Shown: positions 22,610 to 35,629, counted from the stretch's first letter. The stretch is 64,000 bases of DNA from Albula goreensis (GCA_022829145.1 CM040745.1:37382841-37446840); one strand, 5' to 3'. A program made the numbers and translations. Notes: generated by a model not told the origin, from the sequence alone.

Positions 22610-24780
22610 TCTTTTTCTGTCCGTCTGATACACATTCAAGTCAGAGCAGCAAAGCAAAGACACCTCCCCTATCTTACAGACACACCAAGTGAAATTAAGA
22701 GTTCACCGGCCGCCCTGGAGCTCTCACTCTTCACAGTCCTTCTGTTTTCATCTCTCTCTAGTGCAGAAATAGCACTTTTTTTCAAACAAAAGGTGACCTA
22801 ACACCAGAAATGAACACTATCCATAAAAGAAAAAGAGTAAAACTGCTGTTTTTTTCATGTAGTCTTGGCGTCACAGTTCAGTTCAATTCAACTGAACAGA
22901 GCTTAAGTTTACTGGCATGACAAATAGCATTGTGTTGCCAAAGCTGAGTAAGCAAGTATGCAAGTGGAAGTATACAAACTTCACAAGTGTACTGTCACAT
23001 CGCTGTGCATTTTGTTATATCTCAGCCCCTCTCCTGATGGAGAGTCTGTCTCTCTTTCCCAAAGGATTCCCAGACTCAAGTGCACAAAGTTATACAGAGA
23101 CAAATTAATAAATATACAGACAGATATCAAATGCATTACATTAATATGCATGTCTCGTAGTCTGTGATTCATAAACACCACCGTCATCCAATTCTTCCAG
23201 ATGATCTGAAAGGTAGAGGAAGACTTAAAAAACATCAGCTGCTTTTCATGGAGTAGATAACGCTTCATCAACGTTTCGAGAACGTCGCAGCAACATTTTT
23301 TAGGGTGACAGTATTTGAGCGGCCACACAAAGCCACACACCACTCACCACACACCACACACAGCCAAGAGTTCCCTTGAAGCTTTAAGCACCAATAATAA
23401 TTTTTTACTGCAGTTTTCTTTTTTTTCTCGGGGTGAAAATAGTGGTGATTTAAAACTGCCGATGAAACTATATTTTTAACGTTTGTTTAAACATATTTCA
23501 TGGTTATTTCTGTTGCTAGTCATGTATTTTTCTGTTCAGAGTTCTTTTTTGCCAAGTTTCTTTTTTCAAGCATAACAGTAGGGAGAGTCAAAGTCCTCTG
23601 ACATGTACAGGCACTGGAAACGGGTCTTTCATAGCTGGAAATTTTGTACATTTGAAAGAGATATATATAAAAGTATATATGTAATATGTAAGTACTGGCT
23701 TCCTCATTTCTTTCTTAATTATAATAATTAATCTTAACTTTTCTAACAAATCTTTTCTCGACAGCCAATGTTGTTCTGTTATCTTAATATGTCAGTACCA
23801 GTCCCTTGTATTGTTTCAAATCAAACAAATTTGAGGAGCAAACACAAGTTTAACAAACAATACAATAACTTACTGACAGTACTTTTCGTTCAAACCCACA
23901 GCTGGCAAGAGGATATTTGTTATGATCAGCTACGATACAAATTACATATCAATTATTGAACGTTCTTTGTTCTTTATTTCTTAGCTACATTTGTCTGGAG
24001 CAGTGACACACATTCTGTCTAAATGTAAACTTATACTTATACTATTTTAGATGTTTGTGACATAAAAATGAAAGATACATTGTAGCTTTCTGGGGTTTCT
24101 TGTGCTGTTGATGAATAAATACAATACATAATAAACATATTATGTTGAATTATTACAAAACAGCTATGAGTGTTTTTCAGCATTATGCTTTATAAGACAA
24201 CCCTGGCTTCGTACATTTTATTCTCACAGTTGGTTACATTCAGTTTCAGTTGTGTCAAGCTATTTTGCCCTCTACCTGACAAGACAATAGTTCAACTCAT
24301 GAAACTGATGGGTACAAACACCAGTTTGAATGTATATCTTAGATCATTGATTTCCTTGTTAGTTTGTTAGCTTTCTGAAAATGTTTTCTTTAGCGATAAT
24401 GATAAGACATGCTGTGTTGTCTAATTTTAATGCATTTATATTTGTGAAAATGTCTGACATTTGTTTCTTCGCCTTCAAGTTTACAGTTAAAAAGGTGCGA
24501 CTTGAATGCTATATCAACATTTATGACTGCTGAGAGGATTATTGTTTTTGTAACTCTGAGTTTGTTGTCCCCGAGGTCATATTGTATATTGTTATAGGAT
24601 ATGAAATTTCAAGAATTCTATAAATCTCTCACAACTCGTAAAGAGTTGAAAGATAAAAGAATAATAAATTACTTTGAAATACCTTAAATTTCTGTATGGA
24701 CAAAACAGAGGATTCATCAAAAAAAATTTGGTTGGTATGTCAAGAGACTATAGAGGAAATTATTTATATAGGGGTTTTTT
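22610..24780. other. Gene-free intergenic stretch
   Basis: AT-rich DNA with CACA-rich text at about 23330-23365 and TA-rich text at 23660-23690. No exon, RNA gene or recognised mobile element. Confidence 0.5.
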
Positions 24781-24784
24781 AGGT

Positions 24785-25131
24785 GTTGAGAGTCCATTTT
24801 TTCATTGGAGTTTGGCCTGGATACAGGGGTTGCCCCTAATCTTTGAAAAGGAACAATGGTATCTTTAATTAGATTTGTGAGTCAGTGGCACTGAGGAATT
24901 AACATTGCATCCAATGGAAAGCACCTTCCACAGCATGCTGCCCCATCACAGTGCATTACAGCTGTGTGTGTTCTAGAGGGAAGAGTGCCCCCTGCAGGCC
25001 AACCAGCAGTCCTTAATCTCTCCCAGACCATCCCCCATCCACATACTTACCAAGCCAATGCCTGCTTAGCTTCAGCAGTATGTCATTATTATTAGAATGG
25101 CTCAGGGTAGTATGACTTTGTGGCTTGCAGT
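24785..25131 (-). mobile_element. 5S rRNA-derived SINE (SINE3 type), minus strand
   Basis: Read on the minus strand, the 5' end follows 5S rRNA: CATACTACCCTGAG (5S CATACCACCCTGAG), CTGAAGCTAAGCAGG (5S GGAAGCTAAGCAGGG) and GTATGTGGATGGGGGA (5S GTACTTGGATGGGAGA). These are the internal Pol III promoter boxes. The body then has CTGCAGGGGGCACTC, TGCTTTCCATTGGATG and ATTAGGGGCAACCCC..TATCCAGGCCAAA, in the same order as the common fish 5S-derived SINE body. It is nearly full length, about 345 bp, but diverged. It is not a working 5S gene: it lacks the 5S 3' part and is heavily mutated. Confidence 0.8.
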
Positions 25132-25139
25132 TCTTGCTT

Positions 25140-27715
25140 ATAATGATTTGCCTGTTTAATGATATTTTCCATACAGCAGTGAGAAAGAGATGCCAAATTT
25201 GGGTCTTTTACGATAAATGTGGGATATTTTATTAGCCCAGTATGAGGTTTAGAGTAAAAACATTTTTGAAGGTAAAGAGTCAGGATAATTTTGGGCCCTC
25301 AATGTAATTTAGGGTACAAAACATTCCAACATTCTCCTATTGCAAAAAGGGGGTTTTGTACCAATTTACAACCTGGTAGCAGTTGCTCTTAGTGTTTGGC
25401 TGCTTTATTGGTGGCATAACTGTGTGATTAGCATGTGTTGGCTAGTTAGCATCTGTTAGCAGGAGCTGCTGTCTTCTCTAAAGAAATGACCCAAAAGAGG
25501 ATTTGTGTACAATGTATAGCAATATGTAATCCCTGCTGAGTTGGTCATCATAAACATCAGTTTTGATTGGAAAAGATGGAGGTTAGTCGTGCAGAGAATT
25601 CAAAGCATATCATTTGATTTGGCTTCCACTGCAATGTATGTGAGAATTTTCCAGGCGAACAAAAAGTATCCAGGTCTATATGAGCTACATGGAAGGGTTA
25701 GCTGAACTCACAAGCGAAAACAAGCCTCAGCAAACTCAGGTGCAAGAACTGCTATCTACAAATGGTATAATTTCACAAATGTACAATAAAACCAACAAAA
25801 CGCCCCAATACTTATGAAACCAGAGTATATTTCAGCTCCATTGTGAAATATTTTGTGCTTGCACAATGATAGTGGGTTTTGGTGATTTTGTTTTTCTGAA
25901 ATTTTGCTACGGCAAATTTCTGAAGGGACTGACACAAGGAGGTTGGCGTATGAAGGCAGGGCATGATTTTGCAAAGAATTTTGTATTGGTTGCTTAGCAA
26001 TGTGGTTCTTCTCAAGTTGTGTCTTTAATCCCATTGTGTTTACAAAATGGAGGGATTATGTAAAAAAAAATGCAGCAGTCAGAATCACAGGAGTCTCTTT
26101 AGTGTATATAGAGAATAAAGATGACATTGTCCACCATGCATGAGATCCTAACTGAAATTAAGGAGGAAAATCTCCCATTGACCAATTTTGATGATAAGTC
26201 AATGTTTGCCAATGGCCTGCAAATAAATAGCAGATAAACGTACCAGTTACAGTATACACTATAGATAGGATTTGTTGTACATGCTTTTTTTTTTAGTTAA
26301 TTCAATTGCCATCGAAAGTGGTTTTGGATCTACTGAAACTTGATCTTTTATTTCATAATGACAGGGGAGTTTGTTATAATCATGTAGAGTGAAGTTAAAT
26401 GGGGAGTTTTCAGAAATAGCTCTGAACAAGTCATTATATATGTTGTCCCATTTGTATCAAATATTTTTAAACTTATTTTTTAAGGTTGTGGAGAGTTCTG
26501 GAAGTGTTGTATCTGAATGATTTTGCTGGGTCATAAACAAGTCCTCAATATGTTGACCCACCACGAAATGCATGTTATGGTTATCTACAACATAGCTGTT
26601 AAGTTTGGGTTTGAGGAATGGTGAAAGAAACATTGGAAACAGGAAGAATGGCTAAAAGAAACATTGTAAGTATGTGTTGCTATAACCTCAAACAGATCTC
26701 AACCTTGCACATCTATGCTGCGGTGTTGTAAAACATTACAACAAGGTTTTGTGAATGCTTGGTGTTGTCTGTTGACTTGCGTTTCTATGGCATTTGTACC
26801 AGGACAAAATCAGTTCCTGAATGCACTATTGCATCCAATAATTTTAAAGTGTCCTTGGTGACCACAAATGAGACATATTTCCACGAATCACACAATTTTG
26901 TTTTTAGTGTGCACTAAATTTACAGAAAATAAATGTGTTGAGTTTGTTATCACACAGTAATCTCTAGTTGCTGACAGATCTAGAAGAGCAAGTGCTGATT
27001 CAGCAACTCCAAAGAAGAATGCATGTACCACATTGAGGAAAAATACACAGCTAAAAATATACCATAATCAATTCAGATTTATATTGTATCATCTGCAATA
27101 TGCTGTCGAAAATTAAATAAATCTAATCCCATGTTAAAGGACGGTGTATGCAGCTTCTATATAATATGTAATATAAATTCTTAGAATTGAACTATTATAC
27201 TATTAGGTAAAATATAATTTTAACAAATCCTCACAGGGCAATGTACACATTTTTATTTATATATAAGTATATTTTTGTATATTTACATCAATTTGAGACA
27301 GTACTTCAAGATAACAAAATGAGTAACAAATACAAATAAAATATGTATTAAGTATATACATTATGTTGTGGATTTAAAAAAGATTGCTTTTTATTGTTAG
27401 AGCAGTCTTTTCCCAATTTCTAAAGGTCTTTCAGAAAAGATTTCATAGAATGCTGTAACACTGCCCTCTGCTGGCAGAAGTTTGTAAATAATAATACATT
27501 GTGTTCTGTAATTCAATGTTTTTTTATTGAGTATGCTGCAAAACTGGACTACAGCTTCAAGCATTTTCAGTTAATATATTATATTCTTTTATCACACAAT
27601 TTGACAACAAAGTGAAATCTGTAAATGTTTTACGTTTGCTTAAAAATAGCAAGAAGCATAAAATGCTTAAAGGGACATTTGTAAACTTTAGTAAATTTAG
27701 TAAATTTGACTATGG
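25140..27715. other. Gene-free intergenic stretch
   Basis: AT-rich with no supported exon. It may hold old repeat pieces (for example GCCCTCTGCTGGC at about 27463-27475, a phrase common at the ends of fish SINE and hAT repeats), but none could be classified. Confidence 0.45.
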
Positions 27716-27721
27716 TTTCCT

Positions 27722-27850
27722 CACCTTGGGTGTGACTCGATGAATGAGGTATAAAAAGTTCTGATTGCGCTGTACTCTGAACAAACTTAATCTTGTGTCA
27801 GTTCATTTATGCCTCATCCTAACTTCCAATTCACTTCCATTAATTTTATG
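27722..27850 (+). repeat. Unclassified interspersed repeat, copy 1
   Basis: Shares the phrases GAATGAGGTATAAAAAG, CTCTGAACAAACTTAATC, TTCATTTATGCCTCATCC and TAACTTCCAATTCAC..ATTTTATG with copy 2 (27985-28130) and, in reverse orientation, with copy 3 (29590-29712). It has no coding content and no tRNA, 5S or 7SL head, so a MITE-type DNA element or an unclassified SINE body is possible. Confidence 0.65.
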
Positions 27851-27984
27851 AAACAACCTGGAAAATGTAGGATATGCCCTTAAACATACTGAAGAATAAA
27901 TTCTGGTTAAATTGTGCACACCTTAATGGGGAATTTCACTTTGGTGTGACTTTTAGGTCTTCCATAATTTCTTCATCTCTTATA

Positions 27985-28130
27985 TGTCCTCATGAATGAG
28001 ATAGAGTCAGTTTGAGTTCACCTTGAGCTCTGAATGAACTGAATCTGAGATTGATCAAAGGAGTTGATTCATTTAGGCCTCACCCAAACTTCCAACTCAC
28101 CGCCATTCATTTTATGGAAGATGTACCTCT
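27985..28130 (+). repeat. Unclassified interspersed repeat, copy 2
   Basis: Same family as 27722-27850 in the same orientation, about 140 bp further on: GAATGAGATAGAG, CTCTGAATGAACTGAATC, TTCATTTAGGCCTCACCC, AACTTCCAACTCACCGCC..ATTTTATG. It ends about 30 bp before the hairpin at 28161. Confidence 0.65.
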
Positions 28131-28160
28131 AGCACATACACAAACAGATTGACGGTAATA

Positions 28161-28266
28161 GGAAACATTTACGGCTCAGTTCACTCAAATTTTGAATTTT
28201 GAAAAAGAATAGGTTCATTGCTTTTCAGAATTCAAAATTTGCGTGAATTGAGCCATAAATGTTTCT
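28161..28266. repeat. 106-nt hairpin with 45-nt arms
   Basis: The left arm (28161-28205, GGAAACATTTACGGCTCAGT..) and the reverse complement of the right arm (28222-28266) match at 40 of 45 positions, around a 16-nt loop at 28206-28221. It could be a foldback element/MITE, or a pri-miRNA-like hairpin if transcribed. As plus-strand RNA, two of the four internal mismatches become G:U pairs. Confidence 0.85.
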
Positions 28267-28439
28267 TACTTAGTATACTGTAGCATTTATCCGAGCAAAA
28301 TATGTTTCCGAAAGTTGTAACCTTATGTACATATGTGCGCATGATTGCACCATCGCATTAATGCTAAACAGGAATCAAAATGGATATGATGCAGAGGGTG
28401 CAGTGAAAGACCAAATACAGGAGCAAAAAAACATGTCTC

Positions 28440-28900
28440 ACATCCTTTTCTATTCCATGGCGATGGAGGGAGGGGAGGGGGGGCGGCACTGCGGGGGCCT
28501 GTAAGGAATTTCCGCATCAGTGAACTTGTACTGAATATTTAAGTAGTTCAGGCATCAATATCCAGCGTTCTTCCCTGCATTCGTTCAACCGCAGAGGCAG
28601 AATGTCAACAAAGGGGATGGCCTCTGCGAGAACAGAAGCGAGGAAAACATTTTCACGGGCTTGCGACCCGCTCGACTTCTCAAGGACGGGCCGGGGCGTA
28701 TCGCGTTGTAAAATGTCGTTCGCTGAAAACCCGACGCGCAAGCAGTCGGCGTTTGGGTTGGGTTGGGTTAGGTTGGTTTGGTGCGCAATTTCTCTGGCGG
28801 TAGATGAGGATGAGAGAAGCTGGGGGACTAGGAGTCTTCTGCCAAAAGCGCTCGTCTGGGCTGGGGGCCAGCGGAGAAGGGAAGAGCGCGGTTGGAGATA
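28440..28900. promoter_or_regulatory. CpG-rich islet, candidate unmethylated regulatory site
   Basis: The stretch is rich in CpG (CTTGCGACCCGCTCGAC, GGGGCGTATCGCG, AACCCGACGCGCAAGC, GAAGAGCGCGG) within AT-rich, CpG-poor DNA. It has G-run clusters at 28468-28483 (GGG A GGGG A G7) and 28751-28780 (GGGTT repeats). The plus strand frame at 28602-28901 is 99 codons and unrecognised. Position between two divergent genes suggests a promoter or enhancer, but I see no TATA box or convincing exon. Confidence 0.45.
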
Positions 28901-29589
28901 AAGCAGACAGAACGTTACAGGGGTTTCTGATGCAGAACCAAAACAGCTGCCGACGTGCCTTAACCCCTTACTGAACGAAAACGAATTACCATCACAATTT
29001 TATCTCCCTTTATTTTGAATGATCACACCTGAGCCAAAAAAATGAACTCGTTAAATGTTTCTGATTGCAGTTCACAAAAGATTTATCACTTTTCATCGCA
29101 TGATTGCATAGGCGTACTGTGTTTTGATGTTTCAGTATAAGCGAGTATAATAATGAAATATAATTAAGTACATTGTGTTTTCAGATATGCAGTAATTACT
29201 TAGGGCCAAATCCAGCACAGAGCAGTGTGCAACTCAAATGCATTTTCCCTGTAAATATTGAAAATACTGAAAATCTGACTTCTCTATCTGTATCCAGATC
29301 TGGTCTAGTGAGATCGGTGTGGGAGTTACACCTTCTAGTGGGACAATCTGTGTAATTATACTTTGTGTCTATCACATTTAGCCAGTCATTACTTAACATT
29401 AGTGGACTAATTTGGCAACATTGAAGCTGTGATGCAGTAGTACATTGCAAGTTGCCATTTCACCCCTAGACACAGCCAAAACACCTGATCATTTTATATT
29501 TAAATATATAGAACTAACATGCCATATGATAAATACCATATTATCAAGGTTTGTGTTGTATACATGTACTAAAAGTATGTTTTCCAGGT

Positions 29590-29712
29590 TGCTTCATGGA
29601 TGAATGAATGGGAGTTAGGATGAGGCTAAAATAGACTGGCACAATATTACCTTTGTTCAGAGCATGGAGCGAACAGGAAACGACTCTACCTCGTTCACAA
29701 AGTCATGCCAGT
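29590..29712 (-). repeat. Unclassified interspersed repeat, copy 3 (inverted)
   Basis: On the minus strand it follows copies 1 and 2: GCTCTGAACAAAGGTAATA, TTGTGCCAGTCTATTTTAG, CCTCATCCTAACTCCCATTC. It is inverted relative to the copies at 27.7-28.1 kb, so the three copies bracket about 2 kb. Confidence 0.55.
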
Positions 29713-29729
29713 AGTAGGTAAACCAAAGA

Positions 29730-32700
29730 GCTTGAGGTGTTACCAAAAGTGATCAATCTTTCCTGGGCCAGTTCTCGCCCCCAATGCGTACCTCCAGGCA
29801 TTGCTGGTAATGGTTTGGCTTGGACTCAAACATCCATTTGCAGAGCTCACACCTGCCTCCCTCAAACACATCCCTTTCTTCCATGTATGTACTTACATAG
29901 AGACGCACAGAAATCCAGACAAAGAAACATGGCTCCCCTTGAACTCTGTCATAGAACTGTATCGGCAACCTAGAGGATGGACTCTGACATGGCCAGTTTT
30001 CATTATTCTGCGATTCTATTCGTCCAACATAATCCAGTACTTAAGCATGACTAGTTCTGCTATTCTCGATGCAAACCGAGCCAGAGCACTTCGCTCAGAG
30101 TCGCACAGGTGATATAGCTGGTGAAAAAAGAACTTATTTGTCTGTCAGTATTGAGAATAAATGTTGAATTTGACCATAGTCCATACCCATGTGTTATCAC
30201 CTGGGTCCTCTGTTTTTGCTACCTTTACCATCACAATCTGTATTATATTTTAAAAGTGACCTTAATCATGTTTTTTTCTGGGTGAAATCAACTAAAGTGT
30301 ATGTCCTTTTACACTTATGAACTGTATGACTCCAATAAAATATCTGCAGGTTTCTTACATAGTATTGGCAGTAAAGATTGCATAGACTCTAGGAAGGACG
30401 ACGATTCAGTCAGCCTGCAGCTCATTCTGTCATGTCTGCTCAGTGGCTCTTGCTACATCAAAGCATGAAATGTATTTTTGGCTAATCAAATTTCTCAATT
30501 ACAAATGATTTGATGTAGTAATTTATATTTTACATGGTCAATATTCGCGTAACTCTGATTGTTTAAAATCTTTTTTACAACCTCTTGATAAGAAGCATAC
30601 ATTCGTTTAACCTTGGAAAATCTGTGAGGGAAAGCTAATTACTTTCAGACAAAAGTAATAATAATAAAAAAATCAATGTAGCTTTATCAATCGGGTGCTA
30701 ATCAACAATTATGAAGAGTGATTGATGAAGTATGATTTTTTTTGTTTAATTACAGGCATAAATCTAGGCATACATACAGAAAGAAAGCCCGATGTTCACC
30801 AGTGACAATGCTCTTGCGTTCTTAGATTGGGGGATACCACGGTAATAGATATAGGCATGTTTCATATCGTCATTGCCTCAATCTGTCCTCTCAGTTTAAC
30901 ATAATAGTCACTGCTTATGTGCATAATAACTAACTGCTAATAGGTCCACTTAAACAATTTACTTGCCACAATTTACTTTTTGATGGTTTGAGAGGGAGAA
31001 AAGCACAAGTTTCCTAAGTAATAAAAATCACAGAAAATAAAACCCCCGTAGTAGTTCAGCCAAGAGTGGATGTTGGAAGAGAATCACTGAGATAGTAGCA
31101 ACAGAAAACCCAGTGATTATTTTATGTTTATTTTTCAGAAGTGCCAAGAAAGCACAAAATATTTACAGTGATTATTTTTTAGAAATGAAAGAAAAGGCTT
31201 TCTTAGGCTAGCAAGGCCAGTAGGGCAACAGGCTACAGGCTCTGTTTGACACAGGCATCTGAACCTTCAGCTCATTGGACCAGACTGCTGGTGGGTGTGT
31301 CCAAGTCCAGAGACAAAACATTTTGTTTCAGTTTGCTCCAGTTTTCTCATTAAGTGACACATTTCTTCCAAATGGTGGAAAATGCTCTGCGATGGCTTTC
31401 AAGAGGAGTTTGTTCCCATTCGGTGCTTAACTAGAAGCAGTGTCATGTGATCTAACACTGCTTGTCTCATTTCATGTGTCAGGAATGCTAAGGATGTAAG
31501 GAATGAAATATCTGAATAATTATTTATTTTATTGATGGTTCATGTGTTTGCAATAGCAGGTTCAACACAACTTTGTGTCTATTAAAAAAACATTCTGCGC
31601 TGTTTTGTGGGCACTGAATGTGGCCCTGGTGCACGTTTGTGTCGCTCCAGCTCAAGGAACTATTATTCTGGAAAAAAGGGGGGAAAATCCGCCCTGAAAG
31701 TGTGCTGTGAAGTGTTAATCAATGGTTACTCAGTGTGGTGTCAACTTCGCCCATGGGGACAGTTTCCATTCATGAGTGGGGATCCCTTTGGGTGGTCCAG
31801 AAAAGGGGGAAAAGGAGAACCAAAATGGAGTTTGGAATAACTCAACATACAGATGAAGGTTACGCATTCATCTTCTTGCTTTGATAAGTGCCCTTTGACC
31901 CAACAATGATAACACCCTGCAGTGTTTCGTACATATTTGATTAGTCCATCAAAGAGACCTCATTTGTATGGGATTCAGAGGATGAGGTGTTGAGGTTTCT
32001 GCTTTAAAATCTCTTTGAAAAAACAAAGTAATAAAAATGAACGCGTTCCATGTCAATGATAATATGTCCTGTTCAACGATCTTGTTTTCATTGCAAAATT
32101 GCTAACAAATTGAACCACGCGGTCACACGTGTTGCATCATAATCACTGCAGCTCAGAAACAACATTATCTTATCCACCACTGTCCTTTATTAATATTTTA
32201 CTGCATATTTCAACATATATATGTATGTTTTCAAACTCAAATGCCTACAGCTCACTGAATTTGTTGGGTAATGGACTCAACAAGATGTCCATTGTGCAAC
32301 ACAAGGATTCTGACCCTTGTCAATGTGAAACCCCAGCAAAGCTGCTGTTTCTAATAAAGGCTGATATGTCTGGTTATCCACTACCCATGCTACATTCAAG
32401 ACAAGCCTTTTGTCTTGCCCTGATGAAGATATATGAATATATTTGAAATTGCATTTAATGTTTTTGGATGTTATGATATTGATAGATCCCAGCAAAGTTG
32501 CACCTTTGGGTTTCATGTGTGACAGAGGAGGTGTTTCTAACAAACTGTCAATCAAGGCTCATGTATATTCATGAATGTGAAGTCCACACCCTTACGATCC
32601 CGGCCAACAGCCAGACTGACACTGACAGGAACAGTCATACTTTCTAATTGACAAAAGTCATAATGAGTGATTATTTTGTTACCGAAATACAATGTTTACA

Positions 32701-33335
32701 TGGAAAATATGACTGGACAGGACCTTTGACAATATGTTAGTCAAAGAGACACAGGAGAAACCAAAATAGAAATTCCCACGCACTGTAAATGGGAGCTTGA
32801 ATGGAAGCGCTAACCTTGGACATGGACCTTATTACTGCCAGACTAAGGTAAGGATTACATTTCAAAAACAAAAGAAAAAAAACATGGCTTCCTGTTTAAA
32901 ATGCAGGAATAAAATGGCTCAGCATTGAGAGAATATGTGGTGGGATACGCCCATTAAGTATTTACTAAAACCGCTTTCACATCACATGGCTTACCTTCAA
33001 TCAAAAAACTATACACCATATGTTTACCACCACACCTCAGAGCTGCTGGGTCATCACGTCCAAGACCCAGCTGTGGGTGTGAATTGATCTGGGGTATTTC
33101 CGTTGTCTAGACCACAGGAGCATGAATGGTAAAACTATACAAACCATGGACGGCTTTTGAAATCACGGTGGTCAGAAAGCTTTTGTACCGCCTTAGTACC
33201 CAAAACTTGCAGACTGTGCACTCTCATGTGTATCATTCATACACAAGTCTTGTTTCTCCATAATGCATGCGATCTCTGAATTTTCTGATGTCGTTATGCT
33301 GCTGTAATAAGCCAGACTCCTAGCAATACACCAAA
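29730..33335. other. Gene-free intergenic stretch
   Basis: No supported exon. The 29740-30115 part is less AT-rich than its flanks and opens frames on both strands (71 codons minus, 103 codons plus), neither recognised. The remainder is AT-rich. Confidence 0.45.
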
Positions 33336-33339
33336 CATA

Positions 33340-33556
33340 TACATTACAGTCATTTAGCTGATGCTTTTTTCCAAAGTGACTTACAGTTGATTAGGCTAAC
33401 CAAGGGCCAATCCCCCCTGGGAGCAATGTGGGGTTAAGGGCCTTGCTCAAGGGCCCAACAGCAAGGGTGTTGTTGCTGTGGCTAGACTGGGGCTTAAGCC
33501 ACCAACCTCAGGAGTCCCAGTCATGTACCTTAGCCATTAGACTACAGGCAGCCCCC
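33340..33556 (-). mobile_element. tRNA-derived SINE, minus strand, near full length
   Basis: On the minus strand: head GCCTGTAGTCTAATGGCTAA (A box), GGTTGGTGGCTTAAGCCCC (B box), middle TGTTGGGCCCTTGAGCAAGG, CCTTAACCCCACATTGCTCC, and tail CTGTAAGTCACTTTGGAAAA followed by AGCATCAGCTAAATGACTG. This is the usual order of the teleost SINE that ends in ..GTCGCTTTGGATAAAAGCGTCTGCTAAATG. It is the best-preserved of the three copies in the window. Confidence 0.85.
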
Positions 33557-33559
33557 ATA

Positions 33560-35625
33560 AATCTACCAAAGCAGACTTTTGTATTACTGTGTGCGGTGAA
33601 GTCAAGCCATCTGTTTTGTCTCATTCCATTATGTTATTCAAAACTTTTATCTGAAGTATGGAATGGGAAAAGGTTCTTGTTCGCATGACAAACAATCTTT
33701 CAGGTAAGCTGAAAGAGATACTCAAAAAAAAAAGACTGGTTGGATTTTAAAGGAGAATTCTGGCATTTCTTTTTTTACAATGTTGTCTTAAACATATCAT
33801 GACACTGTTGACCAGTCCAGATGTTTTTTCCATTCATATTCCAATTATACAATTTGATATTCTACCAGTATTTCCCCTTTAGCTTTAGCCACTGTAACTA
33901 AAAAGCATTCGTAAAAGTGTTTGCATAGCCACAAGAAAAATGTCACCTAAGAAAGTCCATCAAAACCCAATGCTATGGGTTATGAAGGGTACATCATGAA
34001 AAAAAAACTCAAATTACACAATTGTCTACCTACTTTTAATACTGCCAATTCATCTAAATATTTTGGTCAATTTTCTTGTTATTTAAGTTTCAATATGATC
34101 CATGCGATTCTATCATCCAAATATAATGGAATCGTACAGTGAAATATTTGCCACGCTTGAACTACATACCTAAATTACCTCTAACTTCAATTCATTTTGT
34201 CTGGCCAAGTAAGATCAGTATGAAAATGAAATAAGAAGTAATACCGACTGGGAAAGTCTCCAATTAATTTACATTTTTTTTCCTGACTCTGACTAATTTT
34301 CTCAAATTGCAATCACTCTGTACGCTCCCTCTGCAATTGAAAGCAAGAAGGATATAGCATGATAATGGCCTTTCATGGTTTGTGAAGGTTTTTTAAAACG
34401 CCTTTTAGTGTACACTAAGATGTGGCCATTTGCTGTCATTCAATTTGGTAATGGTGACTAATGCTAAAGCAATGTTGTGTATGTCACAAAATAAAGGAAA
34501 TATATAGAATAAAAGGAATAGGGAATATTGTGGATAAGACAAAAATTCCTTTAAAAATTGCCAGAGCATAATTTACTCTCCTTACACAAGAAGGTAAATG
34601 GCAGCTTTGTGTGGTGTGAATGGGATAAACCCTTTCAGTATCGCCATGGCCCTCTGACAATGGTCTCTTACATCAGTGCATTACAATGGAGAGATACAAT
34701 CACCAGGTCTGAAGGATAGTCAGTGCTACTTGACGTCGAAGGGGTCACCCGCAGTCTGGAAAGGATGTGACATGTTCTGTTCATCCAGGAACTTTACTGA
34801 TGGCTTAAGTAATATGTGCTACATCATTTTATGCCTACAGTTAAGAGAGCGGGAGTGTCAACTGAAGCCAACTGGAGTGTAGTGCCATTACCTCCCTCCA
34901 TCCACGCAGAATCAGCAGCCAAGATGACCTGAAGGCAGGGATCATCCTGGAAGAACCAGGAATGTATTTGGATGGATCGTGATTATTGATTATGGTGACC
35001 TTACCAAGAGCTAACACTTCCAAGATATGGAACATGGATCTGAGTTGGGTGAACGAATGTGTTTGACACAATAATTATACAGGATGGTGGAGAGCATAAG
35101 GGTTACTCTAATGGAATACACAGTGTAACAGGGACCATATTTCATGCAGTTGTCCTGATGTATAGTTACCATAGCAGATTACATGCATTCACGATAGACG
35201 GATAAAATGATGAAGTCTTCAGCTTTCCACACATTGTTAAGGGACTGACTATGAGCTTAAGGGTATGATTTCCATGGACTTCCTGACTCAACTGTATACC
35301 CGACCCAAAGTATATAATTTCCTGAGCACGTGGGTTCGATATTAGAGAACTGGGCAGTATCTACCGATGTACAAGTCCTGTGCCTTACAAAACCAAACCG
35401 AGGAAACAGTTCAGACTGTCACCAAATAGTGTCACTAATGCGCCTGTACGGCTGCTAGTCACAGAGACGTGAGGGACATCGCCGCGCTAACTCATCCCAA
35501 CCTCTAGTTAGTTCGCCATGGACTTTGCTTAATGCAGGATATTTAACATCCGGGAAACGAAACATGAGCAAAGACGTGGAATGTTGAGCTTTTTTTTTTC
35601 TTAAACGTTGTAATGATGGAGTAAA
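33560..35625. other. Gene-free stretch upstream of chd6
   Basis: AT-rich with T/A runs. The phrase TTTTAAAGGAGAATTCTGGC at about 33746-33765 resembles the end of a common fish MITE, but no partner end was found. No exon supported. Confidence 0.45.
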
Positions 35626-35629
35626 AAGC

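Noticed and set aside
24990-25131. Functional 5S rRNA gene
   Set aside because: Only the promoter-box part of 5S is kept, with many changes, and a SINE body follows.
28161-28266. Named microRNA gene
   Set aside because: The fold is good but I recognise no known mature miRNA in either arm, and a foldback repeat fits equally well.
28602-28901. 99-codon plus frame in the CpG islet
   Set aside because: CpG-rich DNA has few stop codons; no family motif and no splice donor that keeps the frame.
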